From Chloroflexota bacterium (GTDB taxonomy: Bacteria > Chloroflexota > Dehalococcoidia > Lucifugimonadales > JACPCL1), in the NCBI GenBank assembly GCA_016179765.1, contig JACPCL010000029.1:136333-200332 (forward strand): 64,000 bases of DNA. Reading direction: 5' to 3'. The notes under the pieces are model-generated. The model searched no databases, was not told the DNA's origin, and saw nothing but the letters and a program-made list of their open reading frames with translations. The position numbers were made by a program, and so were the translations under genes. Below are positions 32,603 through 40,439 of this stretch, one piece after another; the first letter of the stretch is position 1; the number at the start of each line of letters is the position of its first letter.

Positions 32603-33325
32603 ATGTCAGCCTTTGGCGCAGTTGTCTTTGATATGTACGAGACGCTGGTGCGCAACAGCCCGGCGCTGTGGGTGAAGACCTTTGACGAGATCTGCCAGGC
32701 CCAGGGCCTGCCCCTCACGGGCCAGCAGCTCTGGAACCTGTGGCGGCCCGTTGACCTGGCCTTCCGGGAGGAACGGTACACCGCTGGCTACCCCTTCAAG
32801 ACCTACGAACAGGCCTGGTGGGAGTGCTTTCAGCGCGTCTTCCGTGATTTAGGCCAGGGCGACGCCGACCACGCTATCCGCCTTTCCATGCGAGACCAGG
32901 CCCGGCGGGAGGCGTACCCGGAGGCGAGGGAGGTTGTCAACGGGCTGTACGCCGCCGACCATCTGAAGATTGGCCTGCTGTCCAACGCGGACAACGTCGC
33001 TCTGACGCCGCTGATGAAGCTGCACGGCCTGCGCTTTCATAGCGTGGTCTCCTCGGAGAAGGCGGGGGCATACAAGCCGGACGCCAGGGCCTTTCGCCTT
33101 ATCCTCAAAGAGGTGCAGGTGAGGGCGGAGGAGTGCCTGTACGTCGGCGACTCCCAGCACGACGACGTGCAGGGGGCAAGAGACGTGGGCATGAAGGCGG
33201 CGTGGGTGAACCGTCATGGAGTGAAATTGGACCCAAAGTATCCCGCGCCAGACTACCAGATCAGCGACCTGCGGGAGTTGCTTCCCATCGTAGGTACCCG
33301 ACCTAACCCCCGTCCCCTTCCCTAG
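32603..33325 (+). CDS. HAD-superfamily hydrolase (2-haloacid dehalogenase-like)
   Basis: The protein is 240 aa from ATG 32603 with GGAG upstream. HAD motif I is VVFDMYETLVRN, where Asp is the nucleophile and Tyr replaces the usual second Asp+2 phosphatase acid. Motif II is LLSNAD, motif III is the Lys in EKAGAYKPDARAF, and motif IV is YVGDSQHDDVQGA. The residue pattern suits a dehalogenase-like or unspecific HAD enzyme. The last residues (TRPNPRPLP) and the stop codon are encoded by a repeat. Confidence 0.85.
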   Translation: MSAFGAVVFDMYETLVRNSPALWVKTFDEICQAQGLPLTGQQLWNLWRPVDLAFREERYTAGYPFKTYEQAWWECFQRVFRDLGQGDADHAIRLSMRDQARREAYPEAREVVNGLYAADHLKIGLLSNADNVALTPLMKLHGLRFHSVVSSEKAGAYKPDARAFRLILKEVQVRAEECLYVGDSQHDDVQGARDVGMKAAWVNRHGVKLDPKYPAPDYQISDLRELLPIVGTRPNPRPLP

Positions 33326-33460
33326 AGGTCATTGATGAAATATAGTGACATTATTGCTTTCGGGGTCAGTGGCGTAGCTTTCACCCTCACCCTAGCCCTC
33401 TCTCCTCAAGGGAGAGGGGATTTCCCTTCTCCCCTTGAGGGAGAAGGTTAGGATCAGGGG
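33310..33460. repeat. Intergenic repeats between the HAD gene and hisIE
   Basis: CCCCGTCCCCTTCCCTAG at the HAD stop is followed by CCCTCTCTCCTCAAGGGAGAG and CTTCTCCCCTTGAGGGAGAA. The 406-nt gap 33326-33731 has no gene; 33461-33560 shows more of the same composition. Confidence 0.6.
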
Positions 33461-33563
33461 TAAACGTACCGCATTCAATGTCATTCCATTTGGTCAACAA
33501 CCATAAGGGAAGGGGTGAAAGGTTGCCTCTTAGAGGCAGGGCTGAACCGCCCCTTCCTTAGAG

Positions 33564-33612
33564 AATAGAGTACAATCTGGCCCGCCTTTGGCGGGCCAGA
33601 TTGTACTCTATT
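33564..33612. terminator. Perfect 23-bp triloop hairpin
   Basis: Arms 33564-33586 (AATAGAGTACAATCTGG and on to GCC) and 33590-33612 are perfectly complementary around a TTT loop. There is no T-tract. Position between HAD and hisIE suggests transcription termination or mRNA-end protection. Confidence 0.6.
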
Positions 33613-33672
33613 TCACTGGGGTGGGGACACAGGCATACTATAAGCATGGGCTCACGCAAGCGGCGTAGCCCT

Positions 33673-33678
33673 TATAAT
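33673..33678 (+). promoter_or_regulatory. -10 hexamer upstream of hisIE
   Basis: TATAAT lies 53 nt before the hisIE start. The preceding bases are CT rather than the TGC found at other sites. Confidence 0.4.
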
Positions 33679-33731
33679 GGGCAGTAGACCTCCGCAGTTA
33701 TGCTGAGCAGCTTCCAGCCAAGGAGCGAGCT

Positions 33732-34358
33732 ATGAAGATCAAGCTGGACGAGCATGGCCTCCTGCCCGCTATTGTACAGGATGTCACCACGAAAGCGGTG
33801 CTGATGCTAGGGTACGTCAACCCCGGCTCACTACGGCGTACCCTGGAAGGCGGCCAGGTGTGGTTTTACAGCCGCAGCCGGGAAGAGCTGTGGCACAAGG
33901 GGGAAGTCTCCGGCAATTTCCTGAACCTGAAGTTCGCCTCGGTGGACTGCGATGGCGATACCCTTCTCTTTCAGGTTGCGCCCGATGGCTCGGCGTGCCA
34001 CACGGGGGCCGTCTCCTGCTTCTTCACGCCTCTGACAGAGGCGCCAAAGGCGGAGGAGTACGAAGGGCATGCGTGGGGCGCTGGCGTGCTGGACGAGCTG
34101 TTCGCTGTTATTCAGGAGCGCAAGCGGGATATGCCTGAGGGCAGCTATACCACGTCGCTGTTCAAAGAGGGGGTGTCACGCGTTGCCCAGAAGGTGATTG
34201 AGGAGGCTGGGGAGTCGGCAATAGCGGCGGTTCAGGGGGACAAAGAGCATCTGCCCCAGGAGGTGGCCGACCTCCTGTATCATGCCCTGGTGCTCCTGGC
34301 GGCTTCGGGCGTGACGCCCGAGGAGGTGTGGAAGGCGCTGCGGGAGCGCAGGAGGTAG
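33732..34358 (+). CDS. hisI: Bifunctional PR-AMP cyclohydrolase / PR-ATP pyrophosphatase
   Basis: The protein is 208 aa. Residues 1 to about 110 are HisI: LPAIVQDVTTKAVLMLGYVN, VWFYSRSREELWHKGEVSGN, DCDGDTLLFQV and CHTGAVSCFF (zinc Cys). Residues about 120-208 are HisE: LDELFAVIQERKRDMPEGSY, EEAGESAIAA and EEVADLLYHALVLL. It performs the second and third steps of histidine synthesis. It is separated from hisF by the HAD gene and repeats. Confidence 0.95.
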   Translation: MKIKLDEHGLLPAIVQDVTTKAVLMLGYVNPGSLRRTLEGGQVWFYSRSREELWHKGEVSGNFLNLKFASVDCDGDTLLFQVAPDGSACHTGAVSCFFTPLTEAPKAEEYEGHAWGAGVLDELFAVIQERKRDMPEGSYTTSLFKEGVSRVAQKVIEEAGESAIAAVQGDKEHLPQEVADLLYHALVLLAASGVTPEEVWKALRERRR

Positions 34359-34394
34359 AGGGTAGTATACTGAGGCTCAGGTTGGGAGGCTGGC

Positions 34395-35477
34395 ATGATT
34401 ACCGAAATCCGCTTGGAAAACTTCAAGAGCTTCAGGGAACTGACAAAGATTCCCTTGAAGAAGGTCACCGTGTTCATTGGGCCGAATGGGTCAGGGAAGT
34501 CCACGCCCTTGCAGGCGCTGATGCTGCTGAAGCAGTCTGCATTTGCAGAAGGCGTAACTACCAGAGGGATTTATGTTGATTTGGGGGACAACCTTGGACT
34601 TTTTTCTATTGAGGGGCATGGATTAAATTATAAAATCGGTGTTACCTTCCAGGACGAATCCCGACTGAACGGGGAGGTTGACATAGACGTACTGGTGAAA
34701 CCTAATGCACATATAGATGCGACCTCTTTCATCCCTGAAAAGCAAACGATGTTAAAGAGCGTTATGGACAACATTTACTACGTCTCTGAATGGCGTGGGT
34801 TTTATCAATCAAGCACAGACATTTCTGCTGTTGATACTAACCGTCTCTTTAGAAATCCAGCGGTCGCGGATACATCCAGCTTAGTTGCCTCTGCATTGAG
34901 TCGTGACCCAAAGTTGCGGAGAAAAATAAGTGATTGGCTTAAAGGCATTACCGATGTAAGAATAGACCATGCCCTTGCCCGGGGCGGTTTCTTGCCCGCT
35001 GAAGGCCCCTATGTACCCAGGCAAAATGTGCTTTCGCAACTTTCTGAGGAAGAAGCAATAAACATCGTCAACGAAGGCTTTGGCTCAAATCAACTTGTGC
35101 AGTTGCTTGTTCAACTTGCTCGTTGTCCGAAAGGGAGCTTCCTTGCCATAGAAGAGCCGGAGGCGCACCTGCACCCTAAAGCTCAGGTTGCGCTAGTGAA
35201 GGTGCTCCTGGAGCGTGCGAAGGAGTATGACTTGCAGCTTGTGCTGGTGACCCACAGCGAGCATGTGCTGCACACGATACTGAACCAGGTGGCCAAAGGG
35301 AACTTGACGCCCAAGGATGCAGGCTTGCTTTATTTCAGGAAAGAGGATGGGGTTTCCATAATAGAAGAGCGGGTGATCACTAAGCGGGGACAGGTGAAGG
35401 GCGGCCTGCCAGATTTCTTTGAGGTGGAGCTAGAGCAGTTTAGCGAGTTTGTTGAAGCGCTGAGCAAGCACAAATGA
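34395..35477 (+). CDS. AAA-family ATPase (RecF/OLD-like) paired with a PIN-like protein
   Basis: The 360-aa protein begins MITEIRLENFKSFRELTKIP and has Walker A GPNGSGKS (residues 29-36). LAIEEPEAHLHP is the Walker B/D-loop region (Glu), and LVTHSEHVL the switch histidine. This is the ABC-type head of AAA_21/DUF3696-like ATPases with a middle insertion of about 150 residues and no visible coiled coil or TOPRIM domain. A GGGAGG site precedes the ATG. Its end overlaps the next gene by 4 nt (ATGA). The gene is more AT-rich than the histidine genes around it. Pairing of such ATPases with a nuclease-like partner is typical of phage-defence modules, which is an inference. Confidence 0.8.
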   Translation: MITEIRLENFKSFRELTKIPLKKVTVFIGPNGSGKSTPLQALMLLKQSAFAEGVTTRGIYVDLGDNLGLFSIEGHGLNYKIGVTFQDESRLNGEVDIDVLVKPNAHIDATSFIPEKQTMLKSVMDNIYYVSEWRGFYQSSTDISAVDTNRLFRNPAVADTSSLVASALSRDPKLRRKISDWLKGITDVRIDHALARGGFLPAEGPYVPRQNVLSQLSEEEAINIVNEGFGSNQLVQLLVQLARCPKGSFLAIEEPEAHLHPKAQVALVKVLLERAKEYDLQLVLVTHSEHVLHTILNQVAKGNLTPKDAGLLYFRKEDGVSIIEERVITKRGQVKGGLPDFFEVELEQFSEFVEALSKHK

Positions 35478-35932
35478 CGCGTCGCTTTGCGCTGGATGAG
35501 AACGTTTGGGTGTTCGCCTGCAGAGGTCTCAACGAACGGAACGTACGCGATAACTCTTCCGTTCGCCTCATTGGTCTTATTGTAAAGAATCATCATGCAA
35601 TTGCATTCAACGATGAATTGTATCGCAAAACCATGCGTAAACTCTCGGCCTGGACCTCCAAGAAAAGTCCCAACGGCTTGAGGGTAATGCGTTTGCTTAA
35701 CTCTCTTAAGAACGAAGACGAGACGTTCCTGTTTTGGCAAGGCGAAGATGACACAGACTATGACGAGACAGAGATTCCTCGTAAGGATAGGTTCATAGTT
35801 CGGTTGGCAGTAGGAACGAGCAGTGTCCTCGTGACCGCAGATGGTTCCGTTCTGGGAGCGGTAGCCAGAGTAATCCCTGCACTAATAGCCCGCCGTCCTG
35901 AGCAAGCCATCCCCCTTGCCCAAGAAACGTAG
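35474..35932 (+). CDS. PIN-like domain protein, partner of the AAA ATPase
   Basis: The 152-aa protein begins MTRRFALDENVWVFACRG (acidic DE at residues 8-9). AIAFNDELYRK follows, and near the C-terminus is KDRFIVRLAVGTSSVLVTAD. Asp residues at 8, in FND and in VTAD match the spacing of a PIN-type RNase active site, with the last strand ending LVTADGSVL. The ATGA overlap with the ATPase gene shows tight coupling. It may be the effector nuclease of a two-gene system. I cannot assign it to a named family. Confidence 0.6.
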   Translation: MTRRFALDENVWVFACRGLNERNVRDNSSVRLIGLIVKNHHAIAFNDELYRKTMRKLSAWTSKKSPNGLRVMRLLNSLKNEDETFLFWQGEDDTDYDETEIPRKDRFIVRLAVGTSSVLVTADGSVLGAVARVIPALIARRPEQAIPLAQET

Positions 35933-36002
35933 CTACCTCGTCGCCGGCAGCCTCTGAGGCCCTGGTCGTTGGTACACCTCGTTGACCTGGCCTGAGGGGG
36001 GA

Positions 36003-36011
36003 TGCTACAAT
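36003..36011 (+). promoter_or_regulatory. Extended -10 of the HesB-type gene
   Basis: TGCTACAAT lies 66 nt before ATG 36078. Confidence 0.45.
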
Positions 36012-36077
36012 TCAGGCACGCAATGCTGGAAAAGGTCCTCGTGGACCATAAGTCCTTGCTGAGAAAAGGAGCGTCGC

Positions 36078-36491
36078 ATGATTACGGTATCGGAACTGGC
36101 CTCGGAAAAGCTGAAGAGCATCATGGTGGAGGAGGGCCAGCCTGAATCGTCCCTGCGGATTATGGTGGTGCCCAGCCCCCATGGCGGGGCACAGTACATG
36201 CTCTCCCTGGAGCGGGAAGCCAAGGAGGATGACGCCGTGATTGATGCGTACGGCGTGAAGATCCTGGTGGACTCTGACAGCATATCGCTCCTGGAAGGCT
36301 CGGAGATTGACTACGTGGACGGGTTGATGCGCAGCGGGTTCGTCATCTCCAACCCCAACTTCATGGTGGAGGGCGGCGGGTGTGCCTGCGGCGGGCAGTG
36401 TGGTTGCGGCGGCCATAGCGCCAGCGACGAGCAGGCCGGCGGGTGCGCCTGCGGCGGCGGTGGGCAGTGCGGCTGCGGCGGGCAGCACTAA
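36078..36491 (+). CDS. HesB/IscA-type iron-sulfur carrier with Cys/Gly-rich tail
   Basis: The protein is 137 aa. Residues 1-100 have the A-type carrier fold (ITVSELASEKLKSIM, LRIMVVPSPHGGAQYMLSLE, VKILVDSDSISLLEGSEIDY). The usual first Cys after the GCSG-type turn is absent: the segment reads SPHGGAQY. At the C-terminus the usual CGCG is expanded into two blocks, GGCACGGQCGCGG and GGCACGGGGQCGCGG, separated by HSASDEQA, giving eight cysteines. The tail may hold an iron-sulfur cluster or another metal. Good AAAAGGAG site. The stop lies at the edge of a MITE copy. Confidence 0.8.
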   Translation: MITVSELASEKLKSIMVEEGQPESSLRIMVVPSPHGGAQYMLSLEREAKEDDAVIDAYGVKILVDSDSISLLEGSEIDYVDGLMRSGFVISNPNFMVEGGGCACGGQCGCGGHSASDEQAGGCACGGGGQCGCGGQH

Positions 36492-36618
36492 GAAATTATC
36501 TCAAAATGGCTCTTCACCCCAGCCTAAAGAGCCTGCCCTGAGCGGAGCCGAAGGGCTGGGGCATCATGCCGCCTCCTTCAGGGGACGGCGCCAAGAAGGG
36601 TTTTTGAGATGGTTACTA
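36492..36618. mobile_element. MITE-like element, TATCTCAAAA family, second copy
   Basis: This is the reverse-orientation copy of the element at 28884-29002, with TATCTCAAAATGG at the left and TTTTTGAGATGG at the right and the same GGCATCATGCC and AGCGGAGCCGAAGGGCTGGG interior. ACTAAG occurs at both outer edges (36486-36491 and about 36614-36619) and may be a target duplication. The left copy contains the hesB stop codon. Confidence 0.75.
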
Positions 36619-36633
36619 AGTACAGCAGGTATG

Positions 36634-36678
36634 AAACACAGACCTGGCCCCGATTTCATCGGGGCCAGGTCTGTGTTT
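36634..36678. terminator. Perfect 21-bp triloop hairpin between convergent genes
   Basis: Arms 36634-36654 (AAACACAGACCTGGCC and on) and 36658-36678 pair perfectly around TTC. It lies between the ends of the HesB-type and PHP genes and can terminate both. Confidence 0.7.
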
Positions 36679-36688
36679 AGCGAGGCGT

Positions 36689-36715
36689 GTAGGGGCAGCC
36701 TTGGGCTACCCCTAC
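36689..36715. terminator. GTAGGGGC-type triloop hairpin at the PHP gene end
   Basis: GTAGGGGCAGCC and GGCTACCCCTAC (one mismatch) enclose TTG, 5 nt past the stop of the leftward PHP gene. It belongs to the same GTAGGGGC hairpin group found at 5389, 32528 and inside polA. Confidence 0.55.
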
Positions 36716-36719
36716 GTTC

Positions 36720-37580
36720 TTATCCGCGCCGGGCGGCCCTGGCCCGGGCGTTGGCCTGGGCCAGAGCCCTGAGGCGCTGGGCTATCTCCATAGGCGGGCC
36801 GAAGTCGCCCGGCAAACGCTCGCCGGGGGTGCCGAAGGCGTGGTAATCGCTGCCGCCGCAGGGGAGCAGGCCGTAACGCCGGGCGGCGTCTGCCAGCCGG
36901 GCGCGGGCCGGCTCGTCGTACTCGGCGTAGTGGACCTCCATGCCCTGCATCCCAGCCTGGGAGAGGTCGTGGAGGATGGCGTCCAGCCCATCCAGCATGG
37001 CGGGGTGGGCGATGACGGCCACTCCGCCAGCGTCACGGATGAGGCGCACGGCTTCGGGCGGGGTCATCTTCTCTCGCTCGGCGTAGGCGAGGCCGTTGCG
37101 CCCCAGGTATTGCTCAAAGGCCTGCTGGGGATACTGGAAGTAGCCCTTCTCCACCAGGGCCTGGGCGATGTGGGGGCGTCCGATGGCCCCCTGGCCGGCG
37201 ATTTGGACGACGCGCTCCCACTCCACGGGCATGCCCAGGTCTGCCAGCTTGCGCACCATCTCTCTGGCGCGGCCAACGCGCCCCTCTCGGAAGGTTTCCA
37301 GGATAGCTTGAAAGTGAGGATCCTGGTAGTCCATGTAGTAGCCCAGCATATGCACCTCGTTGCCGGGGATGTCAGTGCTGAGCTCCACGCCCGGGATGAT
37401 GGTAAGCTGGGGGAAGGCCTGCGCCGCCTGGTAGGCCTCTGCCAGGCCGTCGGTGGTGTCGTGGTCGGTGATGGCCACCACCTTCAAGCCCTTCTGGGCT
37501 ACCAGGCGCACCAGCTCCGTGGGGGTCAGGCGGCCATCAGACTGGGTGGTGTGCAGGTGGAGGTCAACTTCTATAGCCAT
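36720..37580 (-). CDS. PHP-domain phosphoesterase
   Basis: The 286-aa protein starts MAIEVDLHLHTTQSDGRLTP, the PHP metal motif. VVAITDHDTTDGLAEA, IPGVELSTD, EVHMLGYYMD, GRPHIAQAL, VIAHPAM and CGGSDYHAFG provide the remaining His/Asp ligands. This is the RNase AM/YciV-like branch of PHP phosphoesterases, acting on nucleotide or RNA phosphates; the exact substrate is uncertain. Confidence 0.9.
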   Translation of the reverse strand: MAIEVDLHLHTTQSDGRLTPTELVRLVAQKGLKVVAITDHDTTDGLAEAYQAAQAFPQLTIIPGVELSTDIPGNEVHMLGYYMDYQDPHFQAILETFREGRVGRAREMVRKLADLGMPVEWERVVQIAGQGAIGRPHIAQALVEKGYFQYPQQAFEQYLGRNGLAYAEREKMTPPEAVRLIRDAGGVAVIAHPAMLDGLDAILHDLSQAGMQGMEVHYAEYDEPARARLADAARRYGLLPCGGSDYHAFGTPGERLPGDFGPPMEIAQRLRALAQANARARAARRG

Positions 37581-37657
37581 GCTACTCTATACCTTCCGCC
37601 CCCCTCGCGCCTTGTCACCTCATTCACGTACATCTCAGTGATCCTCTGCCAGAGCCT

Positions 37658-38437
37658 CTACCTTAGCTTCTCTGCCTGAACGGGGTTGCGCAGGACGCCG
37701 ATGCCGCTCACCTCCACCTCCACAACGTCGCCGGGCTTCATGGCCCTGGTGGTGCCAGCGGCCCCCGTCAGGATCAGGTCGCCGGGAGAGAGGGTGGTGA
37801 ACTGGCTCATGTAGGAGACGAGGGCGTACACCGTGTGAATCATCTCCGAGGTGTGCGTCCGGTTTTCCACCCTGCCGTTGAGCCGGACGGTGAGCTCCTG
37901 GTTATGAGGGTTAAGGTCGGTCTCTATCCACGGGCCTACGGGGCCAAAGGTGTCCGTGCCCTTGGCTCGCCACATGGTGCCTTCCCGCTCCCAGGAAGCC
38001 TTCTCGCTGACGTCGTTGCCGCAGGTGTATCCCAGGATGTGCTGTGAGGCTTGCTCGGCGGTGATGCGCCGCGCCTTTTTGCCAATGACGATGACCAGCT
38101 CCCCCTCATAGTGCACCTCTTTGGCCTCCGGAGGGATGATGATGGGCTCCTCTGGGCCGACCATGCTGCCGACTCCCTTGTGCCAGGGCCGAGGCATGGT
38201 GGGAATGTCCTGGCCGCTGGTCGCCTGGGCCTGGGCCAGGTGGCTTGGATAGTTGAACCCGACGCCCCAGTAGTTGACGGGAGTTGACGGAGCCAGAAGG
38301 CGCACCTCGCTCAGGCGCAGCCGCTCTCCGCTTTCTCGTATCCCGCTAAAGGGCGCTCCTCTCAGGAGGCGCACCTGGCCGCCGTCAAGGATTCCATAGC
38401 TGGTCCTCCTCTGATAGGCAATGCGAACGATGCGCAT
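37658..38437 (-). CDS. Fumarylacetoacetate hydrolase-family protein
   Basis: The protein is 259 aa from ATG 38437, chosen for the AAGGAGG site and the family-like start MRIVRIAYQRRTSYGIL. NYWGVGFNYPSH, KGVGSMVGPEEPIIIPPEAK, VHYEGELVIVIGKKAR (metal Glu residues), GYTCGNDVSEK and SPGDLILTGAAGTT match the family. Members hydrolyse or isomerise beta-diketo acids in catabolism of aromatics. Followed upstream in the same direction by the small 68-aa gene and an aldehyde dehydrogenase. Confidence 0.9.
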   Translation of the reverse strand: MRIVRIAYQRRTSYGILDGGQVRLLRGAPFSGIRESGERLRLSEVRLLAPSTPVNYWGVGFNYPSHLAQAQATSGQDIPTMPRPWHKGVGSMVGPEEPIIIPPEAKEVHYEGELVIVIGKKARRITAEQASQHILGYTCGNDVSEKASWEREGTMWRAKGTDTFGPVGPWIETDLNPHNQELTVRLNGRVENRTHTSEMIHTVYALVSYMSQFTTLSPGDLILTGAAGTTRAMKPGDVVEVEVSGIGVLRNPVQAEKLR

Positions 38438-38575
38438 AGGACCTCCTTGGGCTTGGTGTGGCTGGAGGTAGTTCGCGCCAGAGTAGCATCCCAGCCACAA
38501 GCTGCTTCACCGGCGTGCAATCTGGACAGGCGTGGGCGCCCACGGCTTGGGCGTGGCTGCGGCGAGCGAGGTTCT

Positions 38576-38782
38576 TTACCGCCGTTTGAGTTCAATGGCA
38601 GGATCGTCGGCTGCCACGATGACGGCGGCGGAAGGAAAGACTTGCTTCTTGCCGCAACCGCGGAAGCCACCCTTCTTATCGGCCATGATGCCGGAGAAGA
38701 GGCCGACGGTCTCTGCGTCTATGGCGGCATACTTGCCCTGAATGGTCTGACCCGTTTCCTTGATGGTGATTTTGACGGCCAT
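38576..38782 (-). CDS. Small hypothetical protein, 68 aa
   Basis: I do not recognise the family. AGGAGG seven nt before ATG 38782 and the codon-like composition support a real gene. The sequence MAVKITIKETGQTIQGKYAA starts like a small beta-barrel; it ends basic. Two features stand out: GGFRGCGKKQVF with a single Cys and AAVIVAADDPAIEL. It lies between the aldehyde dehydrogenase and FAA hydrolase genes. Confidence 0.55.
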   Translation of the reverse strand: MAVKITIKETGQTIQGKYAAIDAETVGLFSGIMADKKGGFRGCGKKQVFPSAAVIVAADDPAIELKRR

Positions 38783-38816
38783 GAGAGCCTCCTCTCTACT
38801 ATTCGCTGGCTAGCTT

Positions 38817-40196
38817 TTAGACTGCTGCCTGGGGGCCTACCCACACGGTCTTGATGTTCACGAACTCCCGGATACCAAACTCGGAAAGCTCCCGCCCGTA
38901 GCCGCTGCGCTTGACGCCTCCAAAGGGCAGCCTCGGGTCGGAAGCCACCATGCCGTTGATGAAGACGGAGCCTGCCTGAATCTCCCTCGCCAGGGCCTTG
39001 CCTCTTTCTAGGTCTGCGGTCCAGAGGCTGGCGCCCAGGCCAAACTCCGAGGTGTTGGCCAGCCGTACCGCATCATCGGCGTGTCTTGCCCGTATCACTG
39101 CAGCCACGGGGCCAAAGGTCTCTTCACAGAACACGGGCATAGCGGGCGTGACTCCCGTGATGACGGTCGGCGCGTAGAAATAGCCTCTGCGTTCAAGCCG
39201 GTGGCCGCCCGTTGCCACCGATGCGCCCAGGGCAAGGGACTGCTGCACCTGGAGCTCCAGGCTGTCTCGCAGGTCGCCCCGCGCCAGGGGCCCTACCTGG
39301 GTTGCCCGGTCCGTGGGATCGCCCACGCGCAGCCCTGCAACGGCCTCTACGAAGAGCCGCTGGAACCGGTCTGCCGCCTCCTCTGCCACAATGAACCGCT
39401 TGGCGGCAATGCAGCTTTGTCCCGCATTCTGGTTGCGGGCGCGGGCGCCAATTTGGGCGGCCAGTTCCAGGTTGGCGTCGGCCAGGATAATGAACGGGTC
39501 TGAACCGCCCAGCTCCATGACCGTTTTCTTCAGGTTGCGGCCGCTCGCTTCGGCCACCTTGGAGCCGGCAAGCTCGCTGCCGGTGAGGGTCACCGCCTGC
39601 ACGCGGCTGTCCCGGATAATCCCCTCTACGGCGGAGCTGGGGATGAGCAGGGATTGGAAGACGCCAGAGGGAAAGCCGGCGGCGCGAAAGGCCCCAGCGA
39701 TGGCCAGGGAGCACTGGGGGACGTTGGAGGCGTGCTTGAGGAGGCAGGTGTTGCCCGCCATAAGGGCAGGGGCCGCAAACCGGAACACCTGCCAGAAGGG
39801 GAAGTTCCAGGGCATGACGGCAAGGACAACGCCGATGGGGTCAAAGGCGATGTAGCTGGTCTGAGCATTGGTGAGTACCCGCTTGCTGGCCAGGAACCGC
39901 CGGGCGTTGTCGGCATAGAAGTCGCAGTTCCAGGCGCACTTCTCCACCTCCGCCTCAGCCTCCAGGATCGGCTTCCCCATCTCCATGGTGATGAGCTGAG
40001 CCAGGGTGGCTTTCTGCTGGCGCAGATAGCTGGCAACGGCTCGCATAAGGCCGCTCCGCTCCCGAAGGGTGGTCTGCCGCCAGGTCTGGAAGGCGGCGGC
40101 AGCCTCTGCAAGGGCATGTTCAATCTCTTGGGGCGAGAGCTCCGGAAAGGTGGCAACCACCTCTTCGGTTGCGGGGTTGACGGAGTGCATTGTCAT
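38817..40196 (-). CDS. Aldehyde dehydrogenase, succinate-semialdehyde-dehydrogenase-like
   Basis: The protein is 459 aa from ATG 40196 (AGAGAGGAG upstream; ATG 40190 also possible). MTMHSVNPATEEVVATFPEL opens the family. PWNFPFWQVFRFAAPALMAG, FTGSELAGSKVA-type segment (VTLTGSELAG), ELGGSDPFIIL (general-base Glu) and NAGQSCIAAKRF (catalytic Cys) are conserved. LPFGGVKRSGYGRELSEFGI closes it. The short length and ELGGSDPF motif fit the GabD/YneI group that oxidises succinate semialdehyde. Physiological substrate not provable from context. Confidence 0.9.
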   Translation of the reverse strand: MTMHSVNPATEEVVATFPELSPQEIEHALAEAAAAFQTWRQTTLRERSGLMRAVASYLRQQKATLAQLITMEMGKPILEAEAEVEKCAWNCDFYADNARRFLASKRVLTNAQTSYIAFDPIGVVLAVMPWNFPFWQVFRFAAPALMAGNTCLLKHASNVPQCSLAIAGAFRAAGFPSGVFQSLLIPSSAVEGIIRDSRVQAVTLTGSELAGSKVAEASGRNLKKTVMELGGSDPFIILADANLELAAQIGARARNQNAGQSCIAAKRFIVAEEAADRFQRLFVEAVAGLRVGDPTDRATQVGPLARGDLRDSLELQVQQSLALGASVATGGHRLERRGYFYAPTVITGVTPAMPVFCEETFGPVAAVIRARHADDAVRLANTSEFGLGASLWTADLERGKALAREIQAGSVFINGMVASDPRLPFGGVKRSGYGRELSEFGIREFVNIKTVWVGPQAAV

Positions 40197-40439
40197 CGTT
40201 GGCTCCTCTCTTTCTTTCAAGGAGGCTCCATGGGACTCACCTCATTATAAGGATTATAAGGCTGTTGCACAGATAGTGGGCAGGTGGGAGAAGCGCGGGT
40301 AAACTGATGCCATCACTTGCTTTAGGGCTATCAACGTGCTATATATGTGCCCCAATAGGATGGAGAGCGTCCGATGGGCGGTTCTGAGCCGCCTCTGCGA
40401 CCGTAAAGTGGCACGAATACCTGAACTCCTGGAGGAGAA

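Noticed and set aside
34395-35932. Direct naming of the ATPase/PIN-like pair as Septu, PARIS or OLD-Gabija
   Set aside because: The partner lacks HNH, TOPRIM or UvrD features, so none of those names is supported.
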